A DNA stretch of 64,000 nucleotides from Anisus vortex (taxonomy: Eukaryota > Mollusca > Gastropoda > Planorbidae), in NCBI GenBank assembly GCA_949126835.1, contig OX421497.1:21101409-21165408 (forward strand). The letters are read 5' to 3'. The notes beneath the pieces are model-generated. The model worked only from the letters and a program-made list of their open reading frames with translations, was not told the origin of the DNA and ran no database searches. Below are positions 11,801 to 25,100 of the stretch, piece after piece; positions within the stretch are counted from its first letter, which is position 1; each line of letters begins with the position of its first letter. Both the position numbers and the translations under genes were made by a program.

Positions 11801-14800
11801 ACAAATGGCTGCCATCACAGGTTCTCACAGTGTTGGCTGGTGCCCATTCTCTTGCCGAGGATTTACAAATAGAAGTCATGAAGGTAAATGTTAATAGACA
11901 ATTAGTTTAGTAAGAACACATTGTATCTTGCAGATTTTGTTGTAGTGTTTGTTATGATATTAAAATATTATTGTTCATTTTAATATAGTTCTGTTTAAAC
12001 TCCTTTTAACTATAATTGGCTTTGTCTATTTTCACAGTTGTTATTAAACATGACAGTTACTGCATCCTGGTGTACAAGTGCTAAGACAATTATTAAAATA
12101 GCACAGGTATGTACATTTCTTTCTGTTCCCTAATTAAAATGTTTACTAAATAAAAATAATTTCTCTATTAAACTGTTATTTTGATAAACTTGTATAGATT
12201 TTTCTCATATTTTTGGAGCTGAAAGTTGGACTGGAGAAAAAAAATGCATAACTAATATTTTTATTGGGAAATAATTTAAAACATTTCAAAAGTACCTTAT
12301 TTTCATGATGTCACAATTTTAATTGATGAATAGACTCACTGATTACTGTATCAAATGACTGGTGAATCTCAGACACACTAAAAATGTGTAAATGCTTGAC
12401 ATGCATCATTTTTATAATTAGTACCGTATGATTAATTAAGTATGATGGTGAAGGAATAAAATACCCAAAAACAAAAAGATTTTAGATTGGCATTAGCTAC
12501 ATATTTTCTTATATATAAGCCAGGAGTCTTACTCTTGGGTTTACAACACCACTGAATCATAAGAAATGTAAGTACTTCAGTTTAAATGACTCTTTGTGCC
12601 CAAATAACAAGCCTAACTAACATGGTCTGGATATATATCTGCATGCTAACTAAATGAATCTTCAAATAGCTCATGCCTCTTTTACCACTGATAATAAATA
12701 AACACTACTAGTTAACTACTTATATTATTTGTCACTAGTTCTGAAAAGTATTTCGCCTAAACTAAAAAATAATCCTAGAATTAAACTTAATTTACATTTG
12801 ACTGTGCTAATATTTACTTTTCACATTAGGCATGCTAATTGTATTTGTGTAGAAATGAAATAGTTTTTTAACTATAATTTTAAAACAGACAGTCATTAAA
12901 CTTGTTGAATATTTATATTATCAAGTAGATTGAATTGATAACAACTTTTCTCCTAATGCTGATTATTAGAGAAAATATCCAAACATTAATCATTTACTCA
13001 CATCAATTACATTTCTTTTGTCTTTCAAGAAAAAAAAAATTACAAATATGACGATAATTAACAACTTAGACTCTAGTACTTTGTGAAAAGCAAAGTTTAG
13101 ACCTTCTTAATGAATGCATATCATTTCTTAAACTCTACTGATACTGAATATAGTATAAGTAATGAAAAATTAAGAATGAACATGATTTGATTAAAGATTA
13201 CTGTCTCTGTTATAATAAATTTTAATCCTATGTATAGTTTAAATTAATTAAAGTAAAATGCATTGTGAGTTGACTATAAAAAAGAAACAAAACAAAAGCT
13301 CTTTTATAAAGATCATACAGGCTTACCTACCAACTAGCACAGTTATGTGAAAATAATGTTGAATTTATAGTCTACATGCATTGTTCCAGAACCTAAAGAA
13401 GCATATTCATTTATTTTTATAAACTTTTAAAACATTGTTAAGACAAACACTTTTTTTTTCCAGTTTTATGGGGGGGGTTAGTTATTATTTATTTTTTATT
13501 TATCAACAAATCAACAAGTGTAATTTATCTTATAGAACATATTATGAGCAAAACCAGATATAAGTACATTTCTTTTTTAATGTTAGCAATTTTGTGAATG
13601 CAGTTTAGGCCTGTTGGATTATTATGCTTTGAAAGGAATTGGCCTAACTAGCATACAATTTACATAATCTGTAATAAAAGAAATTCTTTCAAATGTTCAT
13701 ATATTTAGTCTCTGGATTGATTGAATCTCTTGTGAGGACTATGTACCATGTACTAAATACATGATAACAAAAGAACACAGCTATTAGAAGAAAGCTGAAG
13801 CCTTTACATGTCTTTGTTTCACCCCAGACCATTCTGGCCATGTACACACACAAGAGTTCCAAAGAGAAAGCTAGGGCCACTCTTTTGGCCAGCCTAGCCA
13901 TTTTCTCTGCTGGTGCTCAACAGATAGATTCGGACACTGAGAACTGGCTGGCCCAGGTCTTTCACCCCAATCATGTAAATCAATTTTGAACATTTAGACT
14001 TTACCAGCTTGGGGGATTTGCTATCTATCTATCCTCTTTGTTTTGAGCATATGATTTTTTTTATTAAAGTTTTGCCCCTGAATCTACTTTCATTTCTATC
14101 CTTTTATTTTGCTATGATTACAAGATTGGTGTTTTCATTAAGTGAGAGGAGGTAAGAAATTCACTTTGATCCGCAGTCAGCAACCTTTACAAATCCAGGC
14201 AGCTATTTTACAATTTTAGTTTCAACATTTAAAAAAAAATTAAATATAAAATAAACTTAACTAGTCTATAAATGTTTAAGTTTTTATTCCATAAAATATC
14301 TTCATTAAATTAAGAAAGAATGCACATTTATTTCCTGCAAAGATGTGCTTATATCAAAAATAGTTTCCTTACATTAGATGTTTTACCATCAAGTGGATTT
14401 ATATTTATTCCAACATTATATTCAAATGCTTTTTTATTTCTAACATTCTTTTTTTTAAAATATCATATTATTTATATACGTTTGGGGCTTGTTGCATCGG
14501 AATAAAATTATTCTTATAATTATATAATGCATTTACTATTGGTGCTCACATCATAGTCTTTCAATTTTTTTAGAAAATTATTCAAGTATTGTCCCTACAT
14601 TATTTACACAGTCTTATCTACATTTGTTTATATTAGAAAAAATTTATGACTTCATTATACTTCATAAGCTCTATGTTTTAAAAATGAACAATTATGGAAA
14701 AAAAAAGATTTCTCCTGAAGTGTTAGGAATCATATATCTGCAGAAAAACACACAAGAAAATAGAGATGGAAAAAAAAGCCATTTGAGGATATTAAAAGTA

Positions 14801-17800
14801 ATCCAGAGTGGCTAATTCTGTTTACTTTATTCAAATGTGTTCTTCATTTTACCTTTTGGTACCTGATAAAAGTGAACACTGCAAACTGAAATAATTAGCT
14901 AGTATTGAATATGCAATGAAGAGTTAAGTTACTGCGTTGGTGGCTAGGGATATAACTTTTACCAACAATAACCTTATCTTGTTTCCTAGAATTAAACACA
15001 TTCTTGCTTATACCTACCCATTTATATATTTAGCAGATGATCTTTTCCATGGCATTTTGATATGTAGATTACATTTTCCAAACAATTAAACTAATCATAC
15101 AGCACCATTGAATTCTGACAATTTTCATTTTCCATTCTATGAAATTAATTATACAGTACTATTAAATAAGGAAACAGCTTTTTCTTTCATAACTAATATA
15201 ATTGTTAACAACAGAAATGTAATATTTTTCTCCTAATTTACTGTTTATTTACTATTCATACATTTTTCCATTACCTTTACATACTTATTTAAATATGGCA
15301 ATTTAAGTTTCTCATCCTTTGCCCTTATTTATTGAGCATGTTAGCATTTTTGCTTCTTCTTTGATTGAACATTTGATTTCATGTAGCCCACGAAGCGGGA
15401 GACTTCTATGCATTTTAAGCCTTGTGTTGGTTCCAGGTGTATATGGGAAGCTACCAGAACTGTGTAATGGTTCAAGGAGCAGTGCAGGCTGCCTTCATCA
15501 CCATGATCAACAAGTTCATCTCTGTTTTAGTTGAGATGGAAGAAGCTGTGGTAGGAATTTGGTTGACCCTTTCCCCACCCACTCACTCTTAATTGGGCTG
15601 AAGGGCTTGCATTGGCCAACTTAGCGTATATTCCTTACATCCTTTTTGCTTTTTCACTATTGAATATTTATTCTTTGAAGATTTTTATTGGATTAAATCC
15701 ACTGGCTGATACATAATTATGGAATTTTACATTTCTATATAATGTAACTTATTCATAGAAACTAGTGCTAATAGCAAATAATTTGTTCTTATCATCTGTA
15801 GTTTTATTTTATTGTTCTATTTTTTTGTTTTGTTTTTAAAGTCAACCCAGATTTAGTAAGGCAATTATAGAGTTAAATATTGTCCAGTGTTTAGCCCTTA
15901 GATTAAAAGGGGCTGCAGTTTCAATGCTGAGACTTGATTAATGACTAGTGTAACAGATGTCACCTCTCTAATGCTAGCCTAGCTTTATGTCTAGTAATTT
16001 ATCCAAGGATTACTCACAGAATAATATCATGTTTCTACTACTTAGTTTGCTTCAAATAATACATTTTTTCATCAATATTAGATAAACCAAATTCATTAAC
16101 TATGTTCTATCAATGTAAATTAAATTAGACTAATTAGTCAATCTTAATATATTTTGATGATTGTGAAAGAAATTTCATGTATCAATAAAAATTATTTCTA
16201 CTAGGATGATGAGGGGGATGATGTTTTGGCAGATTTCAAATCCAACAGTAAGATGTTTAATAATCTTGCAACTTTATATAATAGAGCCAGTGATGTTGTT
16301 ATATAAAACTGACACTTACAAATATGTTTTAAATATAAAATTACAGGTTTTCTAAAAAATTATATTTAGTACCTCTTTCAGACAAAATAAGATTTTCAAG
16401 GTTTCACTAATTTTGAACAAAATAAAAGATGTTCACACACATTTAAAAAAAAATAGTTGAACTATATTTATGTTATTTGGGATTATACTAACCTTTATTT
16501 ATGGTACAACTCTAATACCTATATAACCATTTGTCTTTTTGTGTCTAAATATAATGTGTGCGCATGGGCTTGTTTGTGTCTATACATGTAATTTTTTTAT
16601 CTTTTGTTCAACCAGGTAGAAATATTTTCAGAGAAAATCTTGTTACTGAAGTTGTGCTCATTTTGACTTTTCTTACTGACAGACTTGAGGCTGTATTTAG
16701 GTCAGTGGAAAAAAGTTATTTTATATTTACAAATATTACAAAACACACTTTACAAAATGAGTAAAGGAGTGAGCGATTTAATAATAAATTACAAATTCTT
16801 GTCAAAATATATTCATACAATTAAGGGTATGAGGCAGTGTGCTGGTCTGTTGTATTGAAGGTCTTGGGTTCAAATCCTGTGGAGGGCTAGGATTTGTTCC
16901 CAGGTCAGGAGGGTGAACCTGAGTCTGATGGCTATCTGACACTAGTTGGGGATAAGTAAGGTGGCTCGTATTGTACTGGCCACACATCCCCTTGTAGACA
17001 ATGGCCACAGAAACTTGTGAACATTGATTAACTTCCCCTATGAATGAGATTTGTCTAAAAAGGATACTTATTTTACTTACCTTTGTAGGTTAATTTCTAA
17101 TCACAAATGCAAGTACATAGAACAAATAAGTCTTTAAAATCAACATGATTATAAAAAAATGTTTTAAATATTGTCAGGGTCATTTCACAATTGCCAAATT
17201 AATTTTTTGGGGGTTTAGAGTTAAGAGTTGAAATGTATAGTTTACACATTCTTCTATTAATCAGGAAATCGCCTATATCTTACACCAATCAGAAAACATT
17301 TTTTTTTTCAATGTACCAAAGTAACATAACAGAAGTACAACAAAGGTTATTAAATTTTGTTCATAGTTTTTCAAAACATGAAAAGAATGACTTGTGAAAT
17401 GTCCATGAGGAACTCATGTAGGTCAAAATATGTCATTTCCCTTGTTTTATAAGTTCATACAGTTTGGTGTACAGTTATCATATAGACTCCCATTCTTGTT
17501 GAAATCAATTTAGTTATTTTAATGTATATATTTGTATCTCTATGCCATTCTTGCCTATTTCAGCACATCTGAAGGTAAACAGACTCTGCCATTGTTATTA
17601 GAAGGTGTGAATATTATACTGAACAAAGTGCCAAACTCTATACAGGGGAATGTTGGCTTTCAAGAACTGCTGTGGTATGTACCAGTGTTTAATGTAAAGT
17701 TTTTTTAGGCTGTGTTATTGTCCCATGTGACAGGCTGATGTGTCATGTAGTGATATGCATACAGCACAATTCTCAGACTGCACTGTTCAGATTTTACTAA

Positions 17801-20800
17801 TACTATTTCCTATCTGGTTTCAACTATTTCAATTTCATGGTAAATCAATGCGTTTATGGTATAGTTAGATGTCATTTTTTTTGGATAGTTCTCACAAAAT
17901 AACTTAATTGACCCACAGGTCTAGTGAAGCAGTATTCACCAGTTTCTATGCCCATATTGTGTGGCAGCTTTTACTGTTCCCCAATTAATGTCAGGTACCC
18001 ATTAGAGCTGCTAGGGACACCTTCCAGACCTGGAAAAAAAGCCTACCATCACCAGGATTTAACCCTTGTCCTTTGGTAGATTCATTGACACCCTTTAAAA
18101 CAAGCTAGAAATTGTTTTTCATTTTGCTTAACTCAAACTCAAAACCTTGACAAAAACATGTAATATATGTACTTAAAATACATTAGACTTGGATACACTT
18201 AAGTTTTATTTGTTTGTTTTACAACTATATAACCAGTGCTTTTTTTGTGACGGTACGCACCGATGCGGAGTACCGGGACCTTTTTCAATGTGGGGAAAAA
18301 ATTATTACTTTTCTTGTATTTTAACGTTTATTATTAATTTATTATATTATTAATTTGTTAAAATTGAATTATTTTAAAATTGCGCGCAATAAGAATTAAA
18401 ATATAAAATGCGAAACTGCTTTAAAAGTTAGGCAATCCATCACTGAGTACCGGCACCTATTTTTTTACAAAAAAAAACACTGTATATAACTATGTTATTT
18501 TGTATTCAAAACATGATTTGTGTCTTGTACTTTGAAAGGAAACGTCTTGGTCCTTGTTTGATTAACTTACTGGGTGATCCTAGAAGTGAAAAAACTCTTG
18601 GCCAGAACACTGGGAAATCTGAGCCCACCAAAACTAGTGCTCCAGCTAGCACTTACCCTCATATCACTCAAGCCTCGGCTAAAATAATCTACAGGTAAGA
18701 GAAATATAATCACAGTAAGATTTTATAATTTGACTATTGTTGAAATAGTTCATTTAAATGTAATTATGAGAGTTTGTTCATCAACTGATGTTGTTTAACT
18801 ACTGCCTGATTTAATTCCTTTGAATGTTTTTATACAATATTTTTGCTAAGTCCTTAAAGTATCCTTTATTATAATTAATAATTCTTTAGTAGTGAAAACC
18901 TCCACTGTGGATGTGGTCTTTTTAATTTAGAGTTAATCTCTTTATATTCATGAATAAATAAAGGAAACATTAATATAAGAAAAATATATTACCATTCAAA
19001 GAAATGTATATTTGTGTATTTAATTTTTTTATTTACTACTGATATTATGATAGAAGGCATGGTGGTCAGGCGGCAGCATGTGTACTGAAGGTCCTGGGTT
19101 CAAATCCTGGTGAAGGCCAGGATTTGTTCCAGGATCTGGAGGATGTCCCTGAGTCCACCCAGCTCTGATGGGTACCTGACTTAAGTTGGGGTAAAGTAAG
19201 TTGGGGTAAAGTGTAGGGATTGGCCGGATATCCGGCATGCCGAATATCCGGGCCGGATATCAAAATTTTCGGCACTATCCGGATTAGCCGAATACCACCG
19301 CCGGATTTTTGCCGGATCCGAATATCACGGTAGTAAAGAATTACTTCAAAGTTCAAATACAAATAAAGTAATACTGTAGTATAAAGTAGATAAAGAAATA
19401 TAAAATATATAAACAACACATATTACTAGGTAATAAACATAATAAACAAATAAATCGATAAAATTAAATCATTAAAAATACATCATGAAGTTATTAAAAT
19501 CCATGCAAAGTATACGTCACTTCGGAATCTTGCTTATTCAGTATCTCTACCTACTTGACGTAGTTATTTTGTATATGTTAAGTAGGTAAACATACTGAAT
19601 AAGCGAGATTCTGAAGTGACGTATAACATATTACAACAATTAATTTAACAACGACAACAATTATTTAATAACAAATATAGATTTCACTTATTGCATATGA
19701 TAAAAAATCATCTGAAACCAAAGAACAATGTTTAGTATTGTTTTAATAGATCACAACTTCCTGTATAATAAACTACACATTCGGTACACAGTTCACTTGG
19801 TAGGCCCTACACACTACACTACAGCGTCTACACAGATCGTTGAACTTCGTTAAAGTTCGATCATTGTAAGTTGTAACATGTCCATCGGTGAAGTCGACAC
19901 ATAATATGTGACTTTCATTGTAGACTGCAGATACTCTCTATCTCTTCAATAATCAGGGTTCTCACACAGTCTGGAAAGTCTGGAAAAGTCTGGAGTTTTA
20001 AAAAAAAACAAATCAAGGCCTGGATAACCTTGAATATTGGCATTTTAGCCTGGAAAAATAGCCTGTCAGTCTTGAAATTTATCTAAATCTATATTTATAT
20101 CTAAATTTAATATAAAAATCAAGGTCAGACAAAAAACGCCATAAACGCCCATTGACGAGCCTTAGATTAATACCTCATTCACCCCATATTTAGGTCACTT
20201 AGGCGGAGGATGCATGTGACCATTTTTCAAAAAACGTGTTCCAGTAGCCTGGAATTTGGCTCTTATAACCTTGAAATAGTCTGGAAACAGCCTTGAATTT
20301 TTTTTCAGAAAAAATGTGATAACCCTGAAATAAATACTTTAATAAATACTTTTGAATTATAATCAGAAACTGTTGAAGTACACCCCCATACTCGTGGAAA
20401 TGACATCCGGAAATATCCGGATCAGTATCCGGATCCGGCGAATATTAGGGGGGCTACTATCCGGATCCGGCAAATAGTGAAAAATCATATCCGGCCAATC
20501 CCTAGTAAAGTGGTAAAGTTGGGCGTTGTACTGCCCACAAAATCCCCTAGTATGCAGTGGCCACAGAAACTGGTGAATGCTGCTTCACCTGCCCTATGAC
20601 TTTATAGATCAATTTGTTTCAAAAGGATTACTTTACCTCTACCAATATTATGATAAGTTAAAAAAATTGTAACAATGATTAAAAAAAACATGCATCTATT
20701 TTTGAGATGTTGCAACAATTTATTACATCTTTGTTCCCTCCTTGTGTTAGTATTGCTGGTGAGCTCGCCAGCATTGTGGGCAGTTCTCTACAACTATGGC

Positions 20801-22159
20801 CTGTGTTGGAAGCTCTCTTCCGTAAGATAATGATGTTTCCCTTGCCTCAGAGCAGATATGATGCCTTGCGCGTCTTCAAAGAGGTTAGTAAATTTGCACA
20901 TCACTTTAAGCATTAACTTTGTTTTTTAATGATGACATATAGAGAGTTGGCTGTAGAGTGTATCGTGTGTAGTGTAATGTTATTTCAATGTGCTTTCCAG
21001 CTTATGTCAGATCCTCAGAAGGTTGTTTCCCTTGTTGGCACGGCCACAGCAACAGCCAAAGAAAATGGTTCCAACACCAACATGGCTCTAATAAAAATGT
21101 GAGACTATTTTATTTTTAATGATTATATTTTAAAGAATTATTTTTATTATTTACAATAGCGTTTCAAGAACTAGCTTCATAACATACATAACAAGTAAAG
21201 TATTCTTCTCATAACATGTATATCCATAAGCAAATTTTCCAAGCCTGAAACATTCAAAGGGATTGTTTGACCAACACAATGGGCAGCCACCTTGACATTT
21301 CCCTTACTAATGTCAGGTACAATCAGGGCAAGGAGAATGAGGCACCTTCTATACCATGTACCTTTGAACCCATAACTTTCAGAATGTCACATTTCCGCCA
21401 GATATAACAGTGTCTCAATTGGGAGCTACATGACTGATAATATCTGGCCCCAAAATTTTCTTTAAGGCTAAAATTGACCTTCTAGCAGATGTACATTGTT
21501 TAGGACAAGCATGATTACAAAGACATAGTGATTGTTATTCTTTTATCCTATTTAGGACCAGTGCCACTTGCCAAAGTTGCAACAGATTTATGTTTATCTC
21601 TAGTTGATTAGTACTCTTTCTTTGAATGTTTAACCCTTTAAATACCGTGGACGTCACATCGACTTCATCATTTCCGTACACTTAAATACCAAGGATGTCA
21701 CATCGACGGCATCATTTCCGTACACTTTAATACCGAGGATGTCACATCGACGGCATCATTTCAGTACAATCAAATACTGAGGACGTCATAAATAAATAAA
21801 TGGTAAAAATATGCAAAGTCAGTAAATATTTATATTTAAAAGCTGTGGTAGTTAAAGGGTTAAATAGAAAATGCCAATGAACTGTGTACTTGACATAATT
21901 CTTCTCTACTGTACATGATCTCTTTATTATGTTTTTTGTTTGTGTGTGAATGTAGCCCTTGCTATTAAAAGACCACATTCTAGCTATAAGAGCGTTGTTT
22001 CTTTTTGCAGGCTGGTTGAGTCCATTCACCAGAGCAGCCATTTAAGTGACCCATCCATTGTCTACTCCAGTGTTGCCTGTATAGACAGCTTGCTGGAATC
22101 ACTGGATAGAATAAGGCAAGGAGAGGCATTACCAGATACTCTGGTCAAACAGCAGAAAG
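8857..22159 (+). CDS. ARFGEF3: ARFGEF3 exons 1-13: N-terminal DCB/HUS-like region (residues 1-488)
   Basis: Exons: 8857-8965, 10113-10246, 11749-11883, 12038-12106, 13828-13956, 15437-15550, 16205-16247, 16616-16700, 17564-17674, 18539-18694, 20751-20883, 21001-21098, 22011-22159. The N-terminus reads MTMSFSTKIDDILQQLEKD and continues to LALESRARKLGHTALAG, matching the BIG3 start. Exon 10 carries LLWKRLGPCLINLLGDP and exon 11 LWPVLEALFRKIMMFPLPQ, both recognisable BIG3 blocks. By family knowledge this region holds the dimerisation/cyclophilin-binding and HUS helical segments. Exons 5 and 6 are less conserved, and their boundaries rest on splice consensus plus frame. Confidence 0.88.
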
Positions 22160-25100
22160 GTAAAATTAAACAAAACAAAGAGTTTTTCTGAACTCTATCG
22201 TTGCACATTCAATGGGATTATTTAGCTTTTTGGCTGTAGGTGATAGAGATAACCTGAAAGAAATAAGACTTGAAGCTGCTGGGCCACCTATGTACACCCA
22301 GTTCTATTGAGTCTTTGACTTTAGGTGGCAAGGTTTTTGTAATAGCCACACAATCACTGTGAATGTCATACACTCACTAGCTATATCTCTGTATTTCAAC
22401 TATGATCTTTTATGTCTATAACAGATATAAAATTATGTTTTTGGAAAAATTCAGTAGATGTCACTTGAAAAAATTGATGTCTTTGAGACTTTTGTTTTCC
22501 CCTGAAAGGATTGAATCCATTAAATGAAAATGTAAAATGTGTCCACTAGGATTCCGGGGCCGCACTAAAAGAAGTATGACCTCTAACCCGGATGATGATG
22601 GAGGAAGTGACATCACTTGTGAACAGCTTGATGAGACACAAGGTTGGGCATTTTTGTTCTTCAATTTAAGTTAATAAATAATCCCTATTTTAATAATACT
22701 GGTAACAAAAAATTATTATTATTTGCTTGCTCATCTGACTGTTCAAAAATCATTTTTATTGCAACATTTAAAAAAATTGAAGTCATCAAAATTTGGTTTT
22801 CAGAAACTGCTTCAGTTCTGGACAACATGCCGGAAATATTAAACGAGGCCCAGCTCAATGACCCCCAGACTGTTGATCAGATCCACTCTACACCAAAGAA
22901 AAGTCCAAAGTCACCCTCAAGGGCACAGTTTGAAGCAGAAGAGCAGGCCAATGCCAGAAATTTTGTTGCTTATTTGCGGCAGATGATGCCAACTTTGAAT
23001 AGTGCAACAAGCATCCGGGAAGTGGATGAAACCCTACAGGATATAGCTGCACAGTTCTGTTCAAGTTAGTTACTTGGATTAGTTCTATCAGATAGATTGG
23101 TTAGGTGGATTAGTTAGATTAGATAGATTGATTAGTTAGATTAGATAGATTGATTTGTTAGGTGGATTAGTTAGATTTGTCAAATAGATTAGTATAATTG
23201 ATTAGTTAGACGGATTTACATGGATTAATACGTAGATATAAGTAGATTAGTCAAATTGATTTAGAGGGCATAGTTAGTGGGCTTAGATGGATAAGTCATA
23301 TTAGTGTTGGACAAACTTTTGTAGCTACGAGCCAGATTTAATAAATAACTAAGGCATGTGAGTAATAACTGATGTGTGTGGAAAAGGGGGGGGGATCATG
23401 TTTTACCTAAATTGTAGGAAATTAATTGTTTTAAAATTTAAAAATAAAAATCAAACATCATGTGAAATTACTTTTAATTATGATTAATTTTTTCCCATTT
23501 TTAAAGTGAGTGTGAGTCTCGATTGCCTGGCAAGATAACCCCTAAACTAGATGATTGGATAGCTAGATTAGTTAGATAGATTAGATAAAAAAATTTGTTA
23601 GTTAAAGATAGATTAGAAGATAGATAGATTAGTAGATATATTAGCTTTTTGTAGTTATAATTTGCATATAGTCTGGCTGTATATACAAAAACATTTAGTC
23701 AAGACATTTTTAGATATGTATCTCTATTAATATTTTCAAAACATTATTTACATTATTATTAATATAATTATTTGTATTATACATACACACCAATCTGTGA
23801 AAAACAAACATTAAAAAAACTAAAACCCACTGATATCTTTGTGTTTTCCCAGCCATTTTGACCACTAATTCTGGATCTCATCCCAAAGGTATCTCATCCT
23901 CTGTAGTCCTCAACTCTGATGGTGTTTACGTCTCCTCCATAATTGCCATCAAGCTTAACTTCAGGCTCATTCAAACTGGCTATTATCAGAACAGAAAACA
24001 TATTGCCATCACCGAAGTAGGTTCACAGTTTTAGTTTTTTTCTTTATTTGATGAATCGACTATGTATTGTTCAAGCTTTTATAAAGTGTATTTTTTTATA
24101 GGTAATACAAGTAACCCTGTAGTACTATCTCTGATCCAATCAAAGCTGGATTACTGTAACAGTTGTCTGTGGGGTCTGCCCCAGAACCAACTGCAGAGTC
24201 TCCAGAGGGAGCAGTAAACTGTAGCACGTTTTGTGCTTGATAAAGAAGCTTGATCATATAAAAAAAAAATATATTTTTGACGGACACAAAAAGAAGTTCT
24301 TATGAGCGATCTTGTTTAAAACTGTGGCACCTTCAAGTGGAAGAGCTTGCCGCAGATGCTGGGGGATTTTGAGACAAAAAGTCCTATAAAATGAGTTAAA
24401 ATATCTTTTTACTTTAACTAGTGTGTGTGTGCATTACCTACCCATAAACCTGCCACTGAAATTCATAACAAAAGCCCACTGAGCATGTTAAATGTGCTAT
24501 ATAAACATCATCATTATCATTTAAGAATGATTGAAATTGTTTGAAGAATACATCCTAAAATTACTTTTATTGCCTATATAATACATTTCAAATTTTTCAT
24601 AGCCAATTTATATAATACATTTCAAATTTTTCATAGCCAATTTATATAATAAATTTAAGAATGTCTCTCCTTTCAAAACTTTATAAAACTTGTCAGAATG
24701 GTTATAAAAGCCAATCTATATATTACATTTGAGAATGACTATAAAAGCCAATCTATATATTACCTTTGAGAATGACTATAAAAGCCAATCTATATATTAC
24801 CTTTGAGAATGACTATAAAATCCAATCTCTATATTACATTTGAGAATGACTATAAAATCCAATCTCTATATTACATTTGAGAATGACTTTAAAAGCCAAT
24901 CTATATATTACATTTGAGAATGACTATAAAAGCCAATCTCTATATTACATTTGAGAATGACTATAAAAGCCAATCTCTATATTACATTTGAGAATGACTA
25001 TAAAAGCCAATCTATATATTACATTTGAGAATGACTATAAAAGCCAATGTATGTAATACATTTGAGAATGACTATAAAAGCCAATGTATGTAATACATTT

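Larger units (their letters stand above)
19214..20504. mobile_element. hAT-like non-autonomous element, 1291 bp
   Basis: The left end TAGGGATTGGCCGGATAT is matched in reverse by atatccggccaatcccta at the right end, an 18-bp perfect inverted repeat. The 8-bp target duplication gtaaagtg occurs exactly at 19206-19213 and 20505-20512. Subterminal regions are rich in ccggat motifs on both sides. It has no long ORF. It contains a 46-bp-arm palindrome (19511-19625) and a second MITE-like insert (about 19954-20327). Confidence 0.9.
19055..20640 (+). mobile_element. SINE family A, copy 3, split by a hAT insertion
   Basis: The 5' half (19055-19213: gggttcaaatcctggtgaaggcc-type box B, ctctgatgggtacctgac) and the 3' half (20505-20640: gttgggcgttgtactgccc, ggccacagaaactggtgaatgctgc, tttcaaaaggattacttta) together make one SINE. 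The interruption is the element at 19214-20504. Confidence 0.85.

Noticed and set aside
13689..13901. 70-codon - strand gene
   Set aside because: It is the antisense shadow of ARFGEF3 exon 5.
19511..19625. microRNA precursor
   Set aside because: The arms are long and near perfect and lie within a transposon; a foldback element explains it better.
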